Source: Cephalotus follicularis
Taxonomy: Eukaryota; Streptophyta; Magnoliopsida; Oxalidales; Cephalotaceae
Reading direction: 5' to 3'
NCBI GenBank assembly: GCA_001972305.1
Contig: BDDD01001461.1
Span: 186,001-250,000 of the forward strand
DNA: 64,000 nucleotides
In this document: positions 10,258 through 19,640 of the stretch, in pieces
How positions within the stretch are numbered: position 1 is the stretch's first letter
Layout: each line of letters starts with the position of its first letter
The notes under the pieces: generated by a model
Seen by the model: only the letters and a program-made list of their open reading frames with translations
Told to the model about the DNA's origin: nothing
Database searches by the model: none
Translations under genes and position numbers: made by a program

Positions 10258-10770
10258 GGCCGTTGATGCTCACTATGGGCATCGACGCTTTGACACTTTG
10301 AGGCTTTAAACTGTGGCAGGAACTGTAGTGTTCATTTGGATGAATGCTTGATTGTTTGGACAAGGGATTACTGATACGATTGTGTAAGCTGTGAACCTGT
10401 TATGTACGTTATATCCTGCGAAATGTGGAATGGGTTACATGAATGTTTGGGAATGGATTTGCCCTGGTCTTGTTGCTGTCAAAGAAGATGAGTACCTGGT
10501 ATGGCCTAACCGTCGACGCTTAAAGGAAAGTGTCAACGCCTTGAGTTCTGCATATGGGAATCGGACACGTGAGGCATCGACGCCAAGGTTCCTACCTTAG
10601 CGTCGACGCCATCAAATATACGTCGATGCTCAAGGATCCTAGCCTTGAAGCATCGACGCTAATGACAAGGATAGACGCGAAGGTTACTGCGCTAAGCGCT
10701 AACGCCTGGTATGGAAGCGTCGACACTTAGAGAACATAAACGTCGATGCCCAGGGATAAACGTCGACGCT
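10258..10770. repeat. TCGA-core palindromes, F LTR cluster 2
   Basis: GCGTCGACGC-like units have cores at 10263 (TTGA), 10282, 10513, 10533 (TCAA), 10577, 10603, 10623, 10653, 10673 (decayed), about 10699 (decayed), 10720, 10743 and 10763. Gaps of exactly 20 bp occur at 10513-10533, 10603-10623, 10653-10673 and 10743-10763. Confidence 0.85.
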
Positions 10771-11099
10771 TAAACCCCTGTTTTGGACGTTTTCGCTTAG
10801 ATGACATCGGTTCAGCCCGGATTGACCCTAGGTGCATCTGAGCATATGTTTGCATTGCATACTATTGTGAATTGAGTTGTTGTTTGAGCTACTACGTGAT
10901 TTCTAAAATGTTCTTCATTTGAGAAATGTGTATATGATTGTGTATGGAAATGAATATTTTCCAAAAGGATTGTAAAAATGATTTCAAATAATTGAAATTA
11001 TGTATACAAAAATAAGTATTTTTGAAGGATTAAATGATTTGCAAAATAACTAGTTATACATTTTAAATAAATGCAATATTGTCAAGTATTTTATAAAAT

Positions 11100-11360
11100 G
11101 TAATTTACTTGGAAATGGATTGTGATGGGAATTCCAAAGGTTACTAATCATAGTGTGTAAGGTAACTGGGGGTTTCATATATGTTTTCTACTAATCACTG
11201 TGTGTAAGGTAGTTAGGGTTTCTCATTGTGGCTATAAATCATTGTGTGCAAATTATGGAGACTCCCTTATGCGTTTATTACTAATCACGGTGTGTAATGT
11301 AATTGGGTTACTAATCACCAGTGTGTAATATGACCGGGTGCTAATCACAGTGTGTACGCA
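11100..11360 (+). repeat. Degenerate ACTAATCAC-GTGTGTAA repeats in LTR F
   Basis: The phrase TTACTAATCACNGTGTGTAA recurs at about 11144, 11189, 11278, 11308 and 11339 with variable spacing and GGT-rich linkers. It lies within the candidate intron. No function recognised. Confidence 0.6.
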
Positions 11361-12004
11361 TCCTCCTGGATTGTGTCTTATGGGTCCTTAGTGACCTGAG
11401 AAAATGGATTGTCTGGTTGTAGCCATTTGGCATGGTTGCAAACTATTATGTATTGTGGATATGCATATATATTTATATATTGTCATATATATGTAATGCA
11501 TCATGAATGCATTCATTACATGTCATTCATTATTTTGATCCCAAAATGTATTTATACTTAGCCAAGTGAGGACAAAGGCTAACCCCCTACTATTCCAGAT
11601 TGATGTAGTAGGGCAATTATGGACAAGCATGGATGAAGAAAATTTGTAATAATGTTATCAGATGGACTTGTACTTCTGTTAGAGTTATTGAACTTTTAAT
11701 GTATTGAGAGACATAGATTATTGTAACCTGGATTGATATTTATCGTAGTTGATGGATCATATTTTAATCACGCTCCGTTTTGAGAGCAATTAATGATGGA
11801 TAATTGTATCAATGTTATTAAATCATTGGTAACATGTAGTATGGGATACGTGTTGCGTTATCATATCAGCTTATGATTTAAATGCTTTCGCAAGAGTTTA
11901 TGTGATTGGAAAAGTTTTAATTTTTTCGTAAATTTTGTATAAGCCGAATATTTATGTTAATTGTTACCACGTAAAGGTTGTCCTATGAAAAACAGGGTGT
12001 GACA

Positions 12005-12009
12005 AGGCG
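12005..12009. repeat. Target site duplication of solo LTR F, right copy
   Basis: AGGCG, identical to 1098-1102. Confidence 0.9.
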
Positions 12010-13830
12010 TGAGCGGTTCGTTGTCGGTATGTGGGATTTCCTAAGAAGTGCTTAGGATTTCATTTCACCCATCCTAGCGAACAAATGATATTTGTTTCGC
12101 GTACTGCAAAATTCCAAGAGGGAGTACCTGTTTACAGGAAGCAGTGGGAGTAAGGTGTAACTAAGAGATTTATTACCTGGTGAATACCCACAGGACGATG
12201 AGCAATTAGATATTGAACCCTCTAAAGACAAGATTTGGGAAAGGATACCAGCCTGAGAAAGGATCTTAGTAAGGCATTCCTCGAAAGAAGAGATCAGGCA
12301 AGGTTTCAACAGCGCCTGAGAAATATGGTTTTCTCATGAAAGGCACTGATAAACCTAAAGTCCTCAATGATGACAAACTTGTCAGCTACAGTGGAAGAAA
12401 TGAAGAGAATTGATTTCACGGCATGGCTGGGAGTCATGAAATCCGAAAAGGACTCCATATACGCCAACCAAGTATGGATCTTGGTAAATGCTCCCTAGGG
12501 TGGGTTGCCCATTGGTTGCATTTAAGTATTCAAGAGGAAGATAGGCGTTAATGGAAAAGGTTGAAACCTTTAGATCGTAATGATTAAGTCCATTCGGATA
12601 ATGCTTGCTATTGCCGCTCATTGTGAAAATGAGCTATGGAAAATTGATGTCAAGATAGTCTACAAGAGTGGCTATCTTGAAGAGAACATCTAAATGTTCC
12701 AAACCTAAGGGGTTTACATCCAAGGGTATTATCATAGAGTGTGCAATCTCCTAAGGTCTATGTATGACTTTAAGCAAGCAACCCGTAGCTGAAACATATG
12801 TTTTTGATTTTATCAAAATAATGCTATTCCTTATGTTTACCGGAAATAGGATATCCCCGATATCACTTTCTTGGTACTGTATATAGATGACGTTCTACAC
12901 ATTGGTAATGTTATAGACATGTTATAGTACAATTAACCAAGAACTTCTCTAAAAGGATTTGGGAGAGACTTCCTACGTTTTGGGAATGAACATCTAAAGA
13001 GATAGATCAAGTAGGTTGTTTGGACTTTCCCAAAGCCAGTACATCAGTAGGGTGCTGATATAGTATGGACTTATGAATTTCACATTTGGCTTACTGCCAA
13101 TTAGCCAAGGAATTCATCTTTCCAAGAGGAAGTTGAAAGAGACCTCTAAGGAGAGTGTTGCATGAATGTACTACCTTAAGCTTCGGCTATAGGATACATC
13201 ATGCAATATCATACTTTGTACTAGGCCTGACGTCGTACAAGCCTAAGAGTTTAGCTAGTCGATCATCAGTCCAATCCCTGTGAGAGGCACTAGGAATTGT
13301 CAAAGAGATTTGAGAGTGACTCAGGATTTCTTCTTGACATCTGGAGAAGATAGTGAATTGAATAAGAGTTATGTTGACTCTGATTTCATCTGTGATCTAG
13401 ATGATCACGACATCATATCAGGATATGTGATTGTCCTGAATGAAGGTGCTGTGTGAGTTGGAAGAGTCTACAACAGTGAGATACTGTTGACTCAACCAGG
13501 AATAAGAGTATGTTATAACCTAGGATACTGAAAGTTGTTGTTTGGTAGCGGAAGTTCATTGTGGAACTTCATGTAGTTCCATCTATCGTTCGTCCAGTTG
13601 TGTAGAGTGACGACGATATGGGGCCTTTGCACAGGCTATGGAATCCAAGTCTCATTACCGCTCTAAAAATAAAGCAACGGTGTCATTATCTTATATGCTT
13701 TATGAGATCGTATATAGAGGAAACATTATCCTAGAGAGATTTGCGACGATAGCAAATTTTGGCAGACCCACTGACCAATGCCATGAGCATTAGTAGTACT
13801 TGAGCGACAGCGAAAGTGCGATGGGCTTAG
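12010..13830 (+). pseudogene. Decayed Ty1/copia integrase end, RT and RNase H, right part
   Basis: The reading continues from 1102: RCRYVGFPKKCLGFHF then IFVSRTAKFQEGVPVY is the copia integrase C-terminus. RT follows (MKSEKDSIYANQVWILV at about 12430, PIGCI, KSIRIMLAIAAH at about 12587, LVLYIDDVLHIGN at about 12871-12910, the catalytic YIDD). RNase H is seen at about 13375-13450 (SYVDSDFICDLDDHD, SGYVIVLNEGAV) and a degraded pol end at about 13715-13780. Stops and indels are frequent, so this is an ancient dead copy on +. Confidence 0.82.
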
Positions 13831-13833
13831 GCC

Positions 13834-13858
13834 TATATATATATATATATATATATAT
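13834..13858. repeat. (TA)n microsatellite
   Basis: About 12 TA units directly after the copia pol remnant. Confidence 0.95.
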
Positions 13859-14890
13859 GCACTCCTTAATTGGAGATATCTCTTTAAGGCGCGAGGCGAC
13901 TGCATGTGTGTATTATACAATCTGATTTCCTTTTCGTGTTTTATAGTGCATATTCAATCAACAATGGCAACCCGCTATATGCATATCCCAACACATCTCA
14001 ATGGATTAGTTGATCACCATGCCAACTAAGTACACATATAGTGCCATGTTGTTTGAGGGGTTGGATCTCATGCCTTGGAGGTTATGAGAATGAGATCCTT
14101 ACTCCCTTCTGAAAAAATGTTCTAAGTCATAGGTTCAGTTTTTTAGGGCAATTGATGAACCTCAAAAACTTGTCGTATTATGCTTGCCCTCTTGCATGTG
14201 GAGGATGGATCATCTCATTACCATTTGGATTTATCCTAAAGCTTATGTGGGGTTCATGCTAGAGAGCATGAGACTGAACAAACCCACCATAGGAAACCTA
14301 TTTGGAAAGCCATACCCATGTCAATAGTATTCCAATAGTCTCAGTAGTGTATAGTCTATGGTGACTAGTAGGTCTTAGTCTACGTTGTATCGTTAGACCT
14401 GAACGGCTGGCATGCATTGTGTTGTAACTGCTTGGCTTTGATTTCTGTCTTCCCTACCACTAGCCACATGCTGACAAAAGGGTTGTCTTTGGGCCTTGTG
14501 GGAACTTCATTGAGATGTATGGGCGAGTGCGCAATAAGGAATCGTCACACCCGTATGAAGGGTGATCATCTCTATATTATTTATGTCCATTGAGACTCTA
14601 AAACCCTGATCAGGTATAGGCAGACAAGAAATGGGGTTTCTGGGGATGTATGCCGAAAGTCTCGATGCGTACGTAAATTTATAGTTATCGCGACTTTACC
14701 TAGGGGTGACATTATTCCAAACTCTAGGTCACAGTCGGAGCTAAGAATGACGAAGGATACATGACACATATGCCGATGACTGGATAAAGTACTGGTTAAC
14801 CGGTTACGGATGATAGACGTGGTTTACAAGGATCCAGGGGATGATAAGAAATCATACCGTGGTCATTCTAATAGTCGGGGACTATCAGGG
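13859..14890 (+). repeat. Copia 3' region or LTR-like sequence, copy 1
   Basis: Noncoding sequence downstream of the copia pol end. From 14058 to about 14879 it is homologous, in the same orientation, to 37436-38265 (shared phrases TATGAGAATGAG, CAAGTCATAGGTTCA, TAGGAAACCTATTTGGA, CTATGGTGACTAGTAGGTCT). Position after pol and presence in two places suggest a copia LTR or its 3' flank. It stops at 14890, where element B begins. Confidence 0.6.
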
Positions 14891-15337
14891 TGTAATAGCC
14901 CTAAATATTATAAAGAATTATTATTGGGCTTTGTAATAATGTTCCCAGCTTATGCGTTGGATCCGAATTTTATGATGTATTTATTTGGGCCTTAATAGAA
15001 TATAATTTGTGAACTTGGGCTAAAGAGAATATGTTTTTCTTCTTGGGCCGGATTTAAGGGAATAATTGGATTTTTTTTTTGGCATGGAAGGTAGAAAGTG
15101 TAAGTTGGGCTAAGTGAGGGAGGCTGACCCAAGCCCAAGGTTGGCCCTTCACCCATAAGAATTGCCCACACAATTCTAGATTCTTCCTTGATGACTATAA
15201 AAGGTGAGAGGGATCTGGGAGCTACACTTTTAGCCATTCTCTTCACGTTTTGTTCCAAAAAATCGGGAGAGTGAGAGAGTGGGAAGAAGGAGACAAAGTG
15301 GGTGCCGTCTATAGAGCCCCTTTGTCCCCTGTACCCC

Positions 15338-15355
15338 AATGGTATAAATACCATT
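15338..15355 (+). promoter_or_regulatory. TATA box within a perfect inverted repeat, B 5' LTR
   Basis: AATGGTATAAATACCATT: 8-bp arms AATGGTAT and ATACCATT flank AA, with TATAAATA at the centre. The same 18 bp is in the B 3' LTR at 22851-22868. D has one arm change at 53389-53406 and 60872-60889. This is the best core-promoter candidate, with transcription expected to start about 25-30 bp downstream. Confidence 0.75.
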
Positions 15356-15889
15356 CTCTGGGAGCAAGGCTTAGTGCAAGGAGGAAGATTTAGTAAAGCC
15401 AAGTGTGTAGCAGACCTCTGCCAAGAAGGAAGTCAGTATTTTTGAGGATAGGAGAAAGCGTCTCCGTTTTCAACCTTACTCCAGGTAGGTTGCTCCATGT
15501 CCGAGTGCCTACCAGCATGATTGTGTGTGTTGTTTGTCTGTTGAGTGTTGTGCAATTGCCTGATTGTTTTGTGAAGTATGTGTGTGTGTTTTATTATTGT
15601 GGTATTGCTAGTGTTGATTGTAGTAATTATATTAGTTAAATGAATATTGAACACGTGACGTCGAGCTTGCATTATACGCACAAGGCATGCGTGTTATCCC
15701 TGTCCATGCATCCCTGAGCGCGCAATAGTGTGTTACGCACAGTGATGCAAATTACAGAGGTGCTGGTCGGAGTGGAGCTTCCCTGGCCATGTGTCCAAGC
15801 ATGGTAACTCGCCACGCCCTCACCGGCGGGTGTTGAGCTCCCTTTACAGCCAACACACACTGATCATGCATCCAGAGCATGAAACACAG

Positions 15890-15960
15890 GGCATCCGAGA
15901 CGAAGACACCATGAGCACACGAACTGCCAGGGCTGAGCACGAACTGCCAGGGCTGAGCGC
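15890..15960 (+). repeat. Short tandem GAGCACGAACTGCCAGGGCT repeat
   Basis: The 20-bp phrase GAGCACGAACTGCCAGGGCT and a GAGCACACGAACTGCC variant recur between about 15911 and 15955. The corresponding 3' LTR stretch (33268-33330) has a different copy arrangement. Confidence 0.6.
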
Positions 15961-16057
15961 CAGGGAAGGAGTGTTGTGACGCCAATGCTGAGCGCCAGGG
16001 ACGAGCGCCCGGGCTGCCATGGCTAAGCTGCAGTGCTGAGCCCCACTGTTCATGCCC

Positions 16058-16175
16058 GAGATGCCATGGTGGACGCCAGAGCTGCCGTGGTGGGACGCCT
16101 GAGCTGCCATGGTAGACGCCAGAGATGCCATGGTGGACACCCGAGCTGCCAGGGTTGAATGCCGAGCTCCACGCC
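16058..16175 (+). repeat. 21-bp tandem array with CCATGG cores, B 5' LTR
   Basis: Units beginning GAGMTGCC start at 16058, 16079, 16101, 16122, 16143 and 16163 (spacings 21, 22, 21, 21, 20). Most units hold a self-complementary CCATGG or its one-base variant, so short palindromes recur about every 21 bp. The 3' LTR copy (about 33425-33490) has fewer units. Confidence 0.85.
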
Positions 16176-16768
16176 ATGCCGAGCTCCATTGCAGGACGTA
16201 GCCGAGGTGATAGTGCCAGAGAGCAACGCGGCAGTGGAGGCCTGGGAAGATTTGTGACCATGATGACAAAAACCATGGCTTGATGTGAGATGCCAGGGGA
16301 GACGAATGCAGAGGGGATGACCTGCACAAGCTGCGTGCTAGGACACCGATACCAGAGGTGCCGACCTGGGCCTCCCTTGCCATGCATGCCCAGTAGCCTT
16401 CCCTGCTCTGTATCCACTGCACGCACTTTCCCTATCCATAACCGAATATGCAATTCTTGCCTACTGGCATGGTTCCCTGCTCTGCTCACCTTTTAAGCAA
16501 GTGTTATGTCAAGCTGCATGCACATCTCGTGTGCGCTTAAGTGGTTTATTAAGAGGCCAGCATGCGCCTTGCAACACGTCCATTTGCACGTTGGACGCCA
16601 AACAATTCCCTGCATGCGACATGCATGGGTAATGAGGTGAGCTGTGAGTGTGGGATAGCATCGTATACTCTCTTATGTTCATGACATACTAAGGGAACAG
16701 AATGAATATTAGAAATGAAACTAGGAAAGGGAATGCAAAAGGAAAAGACTTGGATAGATGGTCCCAGG

Positions 16769-16998
16769 CAGGTGAGCCCAACAGGGGAGAATTCCGCCGA
16801 GCAGGTGAACCCAAGGGGTGAACTCCGCGAGGCCGGTGATTTCGGGCGAATCCGCTAATGGTGAACCTAAGGGTGAATTATGCCAAAGCTGGTGATCCAA
16901 AGGGTGAACCACAGAGCAGGTGAGCATAGGGCGAATTCCGCTCAGCAGGTGAACCTGAAGGAGAATTTTGCGGGCTGGTGAGCCTAAAGGTGAACCAT
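16769..16998 (+). repeat. About 29-bp GGTGAACC-type minisatellite, B 5' LTR
   Basis: Roughly eight units of GGTGARCC plus GGGTGAATTCCGC-like sequence, 25-33 bp each. The same array is in the B 3' LTR (34082-34310) and both D LTRs (54741-54962, 62175-62396), so it predates the B-D split. Confidence 0.85.
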
Positions 16999-17209
16999 GT
17001 ACACTGACCAGACCATATGATGACCGGAATAGACTCCTCTGTATGTGATATGTATGGTTTGAGTAGAGTAGTCTGAGGACAAAGGATGAATAAAGGTTAT
17101 GTCATGGATTGTGATCTGCCTTCATGTTATGCAATTACGTATTATTATTTCTACTCTGCTTTTATTGTTTGTTCTCCTGGTATGTGCCCGTGTATGTGGT
17201 AACCTACAC

Positions 17210-17245
17210 AACCCTCAGGGTTGCTGACCCATTCTTTTGAATGGG
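17210..17245 (+). other. Paired stem-loops before the B acceptor site
   Basis: AACCC-TCA-GGGTT (17210-17222) is followed by CCCATTC-TTTT-GAATGGG (17228-17245). Both recur in the D 5' LTR (55170-55205). They sit between or beside the branch-point-like CTGAC and the acceptor-like GGTACAG. Confidence 0.6.
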
Positions 17246-17544
17246 CCAGGTACAGGGATAGGTAGTGGAGGCATATCACAGTAGCGGCAAGGATAAAGAG
17301 TACAGTAAGTTTCTCCTCCTCGACAGTACGCTTCCATGGACAAAGTTGCTAGAAATAAATTATTTATTTATTTTATTCGGCTTTATAACAGTGTAATTTA
17401 TATGATTCGAACTGGGTCTGTATATCCACACATTAAATAAAGGATTATGGTTATGATTTATTTTAAGTTTTAATTTTTTATGCTTAATTTTGATGACAAT
17501 TGTATGGATTGCCACGTGTCGAGTCGTGGGGGCGTGACAAGTTT

Positions 17545-17556
17545 TGGTATCAGAGC
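17545..17556 (+). other. Element B primer-binding site (tRNA-iMet)
   Basis: TGGTATCAGAGC, five bases after the LTR end. Confidence 0.95.
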
Positions 17557-17645
17557 CGTACTATTCTGGATATGCTGGGATAGGACCCTTGGCAAAGTGG
17601 AATTAAGATACATGTGTGGATATTGACCCATTTTTATGAACCAGA

Positions 17646-19110
17646 ATGGAAGGACGATGAAGTATAAGTGTACGAGGAGAGAGGTCAGGGCCGATGTCTA
17701 GACATACCCGTTCGTTTAGAGGTGCCGAAGAACAAGGAGAAGTTAATGCGCCTCAAGAAGTAGAACCTTTTGCTCCTGCCAGAGAGGAATGCAGAGGATT
17801 CATGAGGAGAATGCGCGCTATGATAAACCAAATGCATGAATTTCTTCAAGGACAACCTGATGAAGATGAACAACCACCTGTTGCTGTACCAGCTAGACGT
17901 GCAGCAGAGGCTTCTGAACAGACATCAGCCGCTCGACCAGCTAGGCGAGCTGTAGCTGCAAGGAGATCAGTTGACCAACCTTTGCAACGAGAGAACCCTT
18001 TGATCGGATTTCTGAAGTTAAACCCTCCAGCCTTCACGGGAGATCCTGATGGTATATCGGCAGAGAGGTGGTTAATGCAAATGGATAAGATCTTTCAAGT
18101 CATGGATTGTTCTGACTCTCAGAAGGTTGTGTTTGCGACGTACATGTTGCAAGGAGAAGCTGAACACTGGTGGAAGATGATAGAATCCCAGTGGGAGATA
18201 TCTATAACGACCTACTCTTGGGATACTTTTAAATCAGAGTTCAATGACAGATTCTATCCCGAGGTAGAAATTGACAAGAGAGAAGCTGAATTCTTACGAC
18301 TGACACAGGGAGATATGACTGTGGCCCAGTACGAGGCCAGGTTAATCGAGTTATCAAGGATAGCACCATACCTGGTGAATACTGAGTCACGAAAGGCTAA
18401 GAAGTTCCTTGCAGGACTTTGACCTGACATTCAAAAGAAGTTAGTGCCCCTACATCTATGATCCTTCTTTGAGTTATCTAATCGGGCACGTGAAGTGGAA
18501 GCCTTGGCCCAGCGATTCCAGAGTTTAGAGATCCAAACAGGTCAACGCAGACCTGTCCCTCCTGGTGATCAGTCAGGAAGGAGTTTTGGTAGTAGCAATA
18601 AATCCCGAAGGTTGGGATATCACAGCAGTCCGAGGCAGGGAGAATCTCCCCGCAGTATTGGTAACCCCACAGGACCTTCGAGGTTGGGAAGACAATCTCG
18701 TGGATCCCAACAGAGAAGACCCGGTCATGATGCACGACGGAGGCGACAATGAAGGACAGCTTCACAAGGCGATTCCTCTAGACCTGTCAATGATGAGCAG
18801 GTGTCTGTTGAACCCTGTATGCATTGTGGTCGTACCAACCATACTTCAGAGGATTGCTGGTGGAAGGATGGTAGATGTTTGACTTGTGGAGCTCCAGATC
18901 ATATATCTACACAATGCCCACAGAATCAGTTCAACCCAGTAGGTCAAACAGGACAAGATTCGAACCGACCTCAGGGAAGTTTCCAGAAAAGCCGCCCTAG
19001 CACTAGTTCACGTGGAGACTGCGGGAAACAGCCGATGGGATCTGCACCTACGGTACAAGGAAGAGTTTATGCTATGGATCAGCGAGCTGCAACTGGATCA
19101 CCCTCAGTGA
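17646..19110 (+). pseudogene. gag: Element B gag (dead)
   Basis: By comparison with D the start is ATG 17646, but the fifth codon is TGA (CGA in D). The longest open part is 17694-18422. It contains the capsid motif (NPPAFTGDPDGISAERWLMQ at about 18022, then ATYMLQGEAEHWW and DMTVAQYEARLIELSR) and two CCHC knuckles at about 18819-18920 (CMHCGRTNHTSEDC, CLTCGAPDHISTQC). TGA codons at 18420, 18460 and 18750 break it. The one at 18460 is shared with D. Confidence 0.92.
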
Positions 19111-19640
19111 TTGGAGGTAGGATTTATGTATCTCAGCTTTTGGCACAAACTCTGATTGATCCAGGCTCGTCCCATTCACATGTTGCTTCTCATTTTATAA
19201 GTCGTATGAATGTGGAGCCTGAGCCTTTACCTTTTATGATAGAGGTCAGCACACCGGTAGGAGAGTCGGTTACCTCCTGATGGATGTGTAGATCTTGTGC
19301 CGCTGAGATTTGTGGACATATCCTTCCGACAGATCTTATAGTACTGCCAATGGGCGAACTTGATTTGATTCTCAGTATGGATTGGCTGTCAATATACAAT
19401 GCATACATGGATTGTAATAGGAAGGTTGTAACCTTCCATTTGCTAGGACAGTCCCCGTTCCAGTTTATCAGGACGTTAGAGCATCAGTCAGTTTCTATGA
19501 TATCTGCTATCCAGACTGACAGACTCTTGAGACAGGGATGTGTTGCTTACCTGGCACATGTAACTGATAATAGCAAATGGATACCAGAATTGGAGGATTT
19601 TCTTGTGGTTTGTGAATACCCGAATGTGTTTCCGGAAGAG
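19110..19640 (+). pseudogene. pol: Element B aspartic protease (dead)
   Basis: LIDPGSSHSHVASHF at about 19152 is the catalytic region, with DPG in place of DTG as in E. The second part, [18 protein letters not shown], is at about 19365-19418. A TGA at 19278 stands where D has CGA. The frame is continuous with gag. Confidence 0.88.

Larger units (their letters stand above)
10016..11598 (+). other. Candidate leader intron inside LTR F
   Basis: The donor CAGAG|GTAGGGG is at 10015/10016. The branch-point-like CTAAC is at 11579-11583 and the acceptor CCCTACTATTCCAG|ATTGA ends at 11598, giving 1583 bp. The CTAAC adenine lies about 16 nt from the AG. Palindrome cluster 2 lies within it. Conservation with A and E supports function; splicing itself is inferred. 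Confidence 0.45.
9314..12004 (+). repeat. Solo LTR F, remaining 2.69 kb
   Basis: It ends ACAGGGTGTGACA at 12004, followed by the duplication AGGCG. The architecture parallels the A LTR: palindromes, leader region with a donor-like AGAG|GTAGGGG at 10015/10016, more palindromes, the GAGGACAAAGGCTAAC block and an acceptor-like site at 11598. Several bases around the donor match the A LTR (AAAGAGGTGGACTTTC, TCTAACTTG). It contains no protein frame; open frames such as 9737-10069 are within LTR sequence. Confidence 0.9.
15485..17255 (+). other. Candidate leader intron inside element B 5' LTR
   Basis: The donor CAG|GTAGGT is about 135 bp after the TATA box. Its GGTAGG (15484-15489) can pair with CCTACC (15508-15513). 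At the 3' end the CTGAC branch-point-like motif is at 17224-17228 and the acceptor candidates are CCAG|G (17249) and TACAG|G (17255). D and C have the same CTGAC-to-GGTACAG block. Splicing would remove the repeat arrays and many upstream ATGs before gag. Inference only. Confidence 0.45.
14891..17539 (+). repeat. Element B 5' LTR (2.65 kb)
   Basis: It begins TGTAATAGCCCTAAATATT and ends GGGGGCGTGACA. It carries a TATA box in an inverted repeat (15338-15355), a donor-like CAG|GTAGGT (15484/15485), a 21-bp repeat array, a 29-bp-type repeat array, a branch-point and acceptor-like end (17224-17255) and AT-rich stretches with AATAAA near 17450. Confidence 0.95.

Noticed and set aside
10391-10600. 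Small protein at 10391-10600 in LTR F
   Set aside because: The frame is made largely of the palindromic GTCGACGC units and LTR sequence. No conservation is seen with the A LTR.
15752-16489. A 245-residue open frame on the - strand in the B 5' LTR
   Set aside because: It spans the 21-bp repeat array and adjacent LTR sequence, recurs broken in the 3' LTR (33428-33802), has low-complexity repeats and resembles no known family. Treated as LTR sequence.
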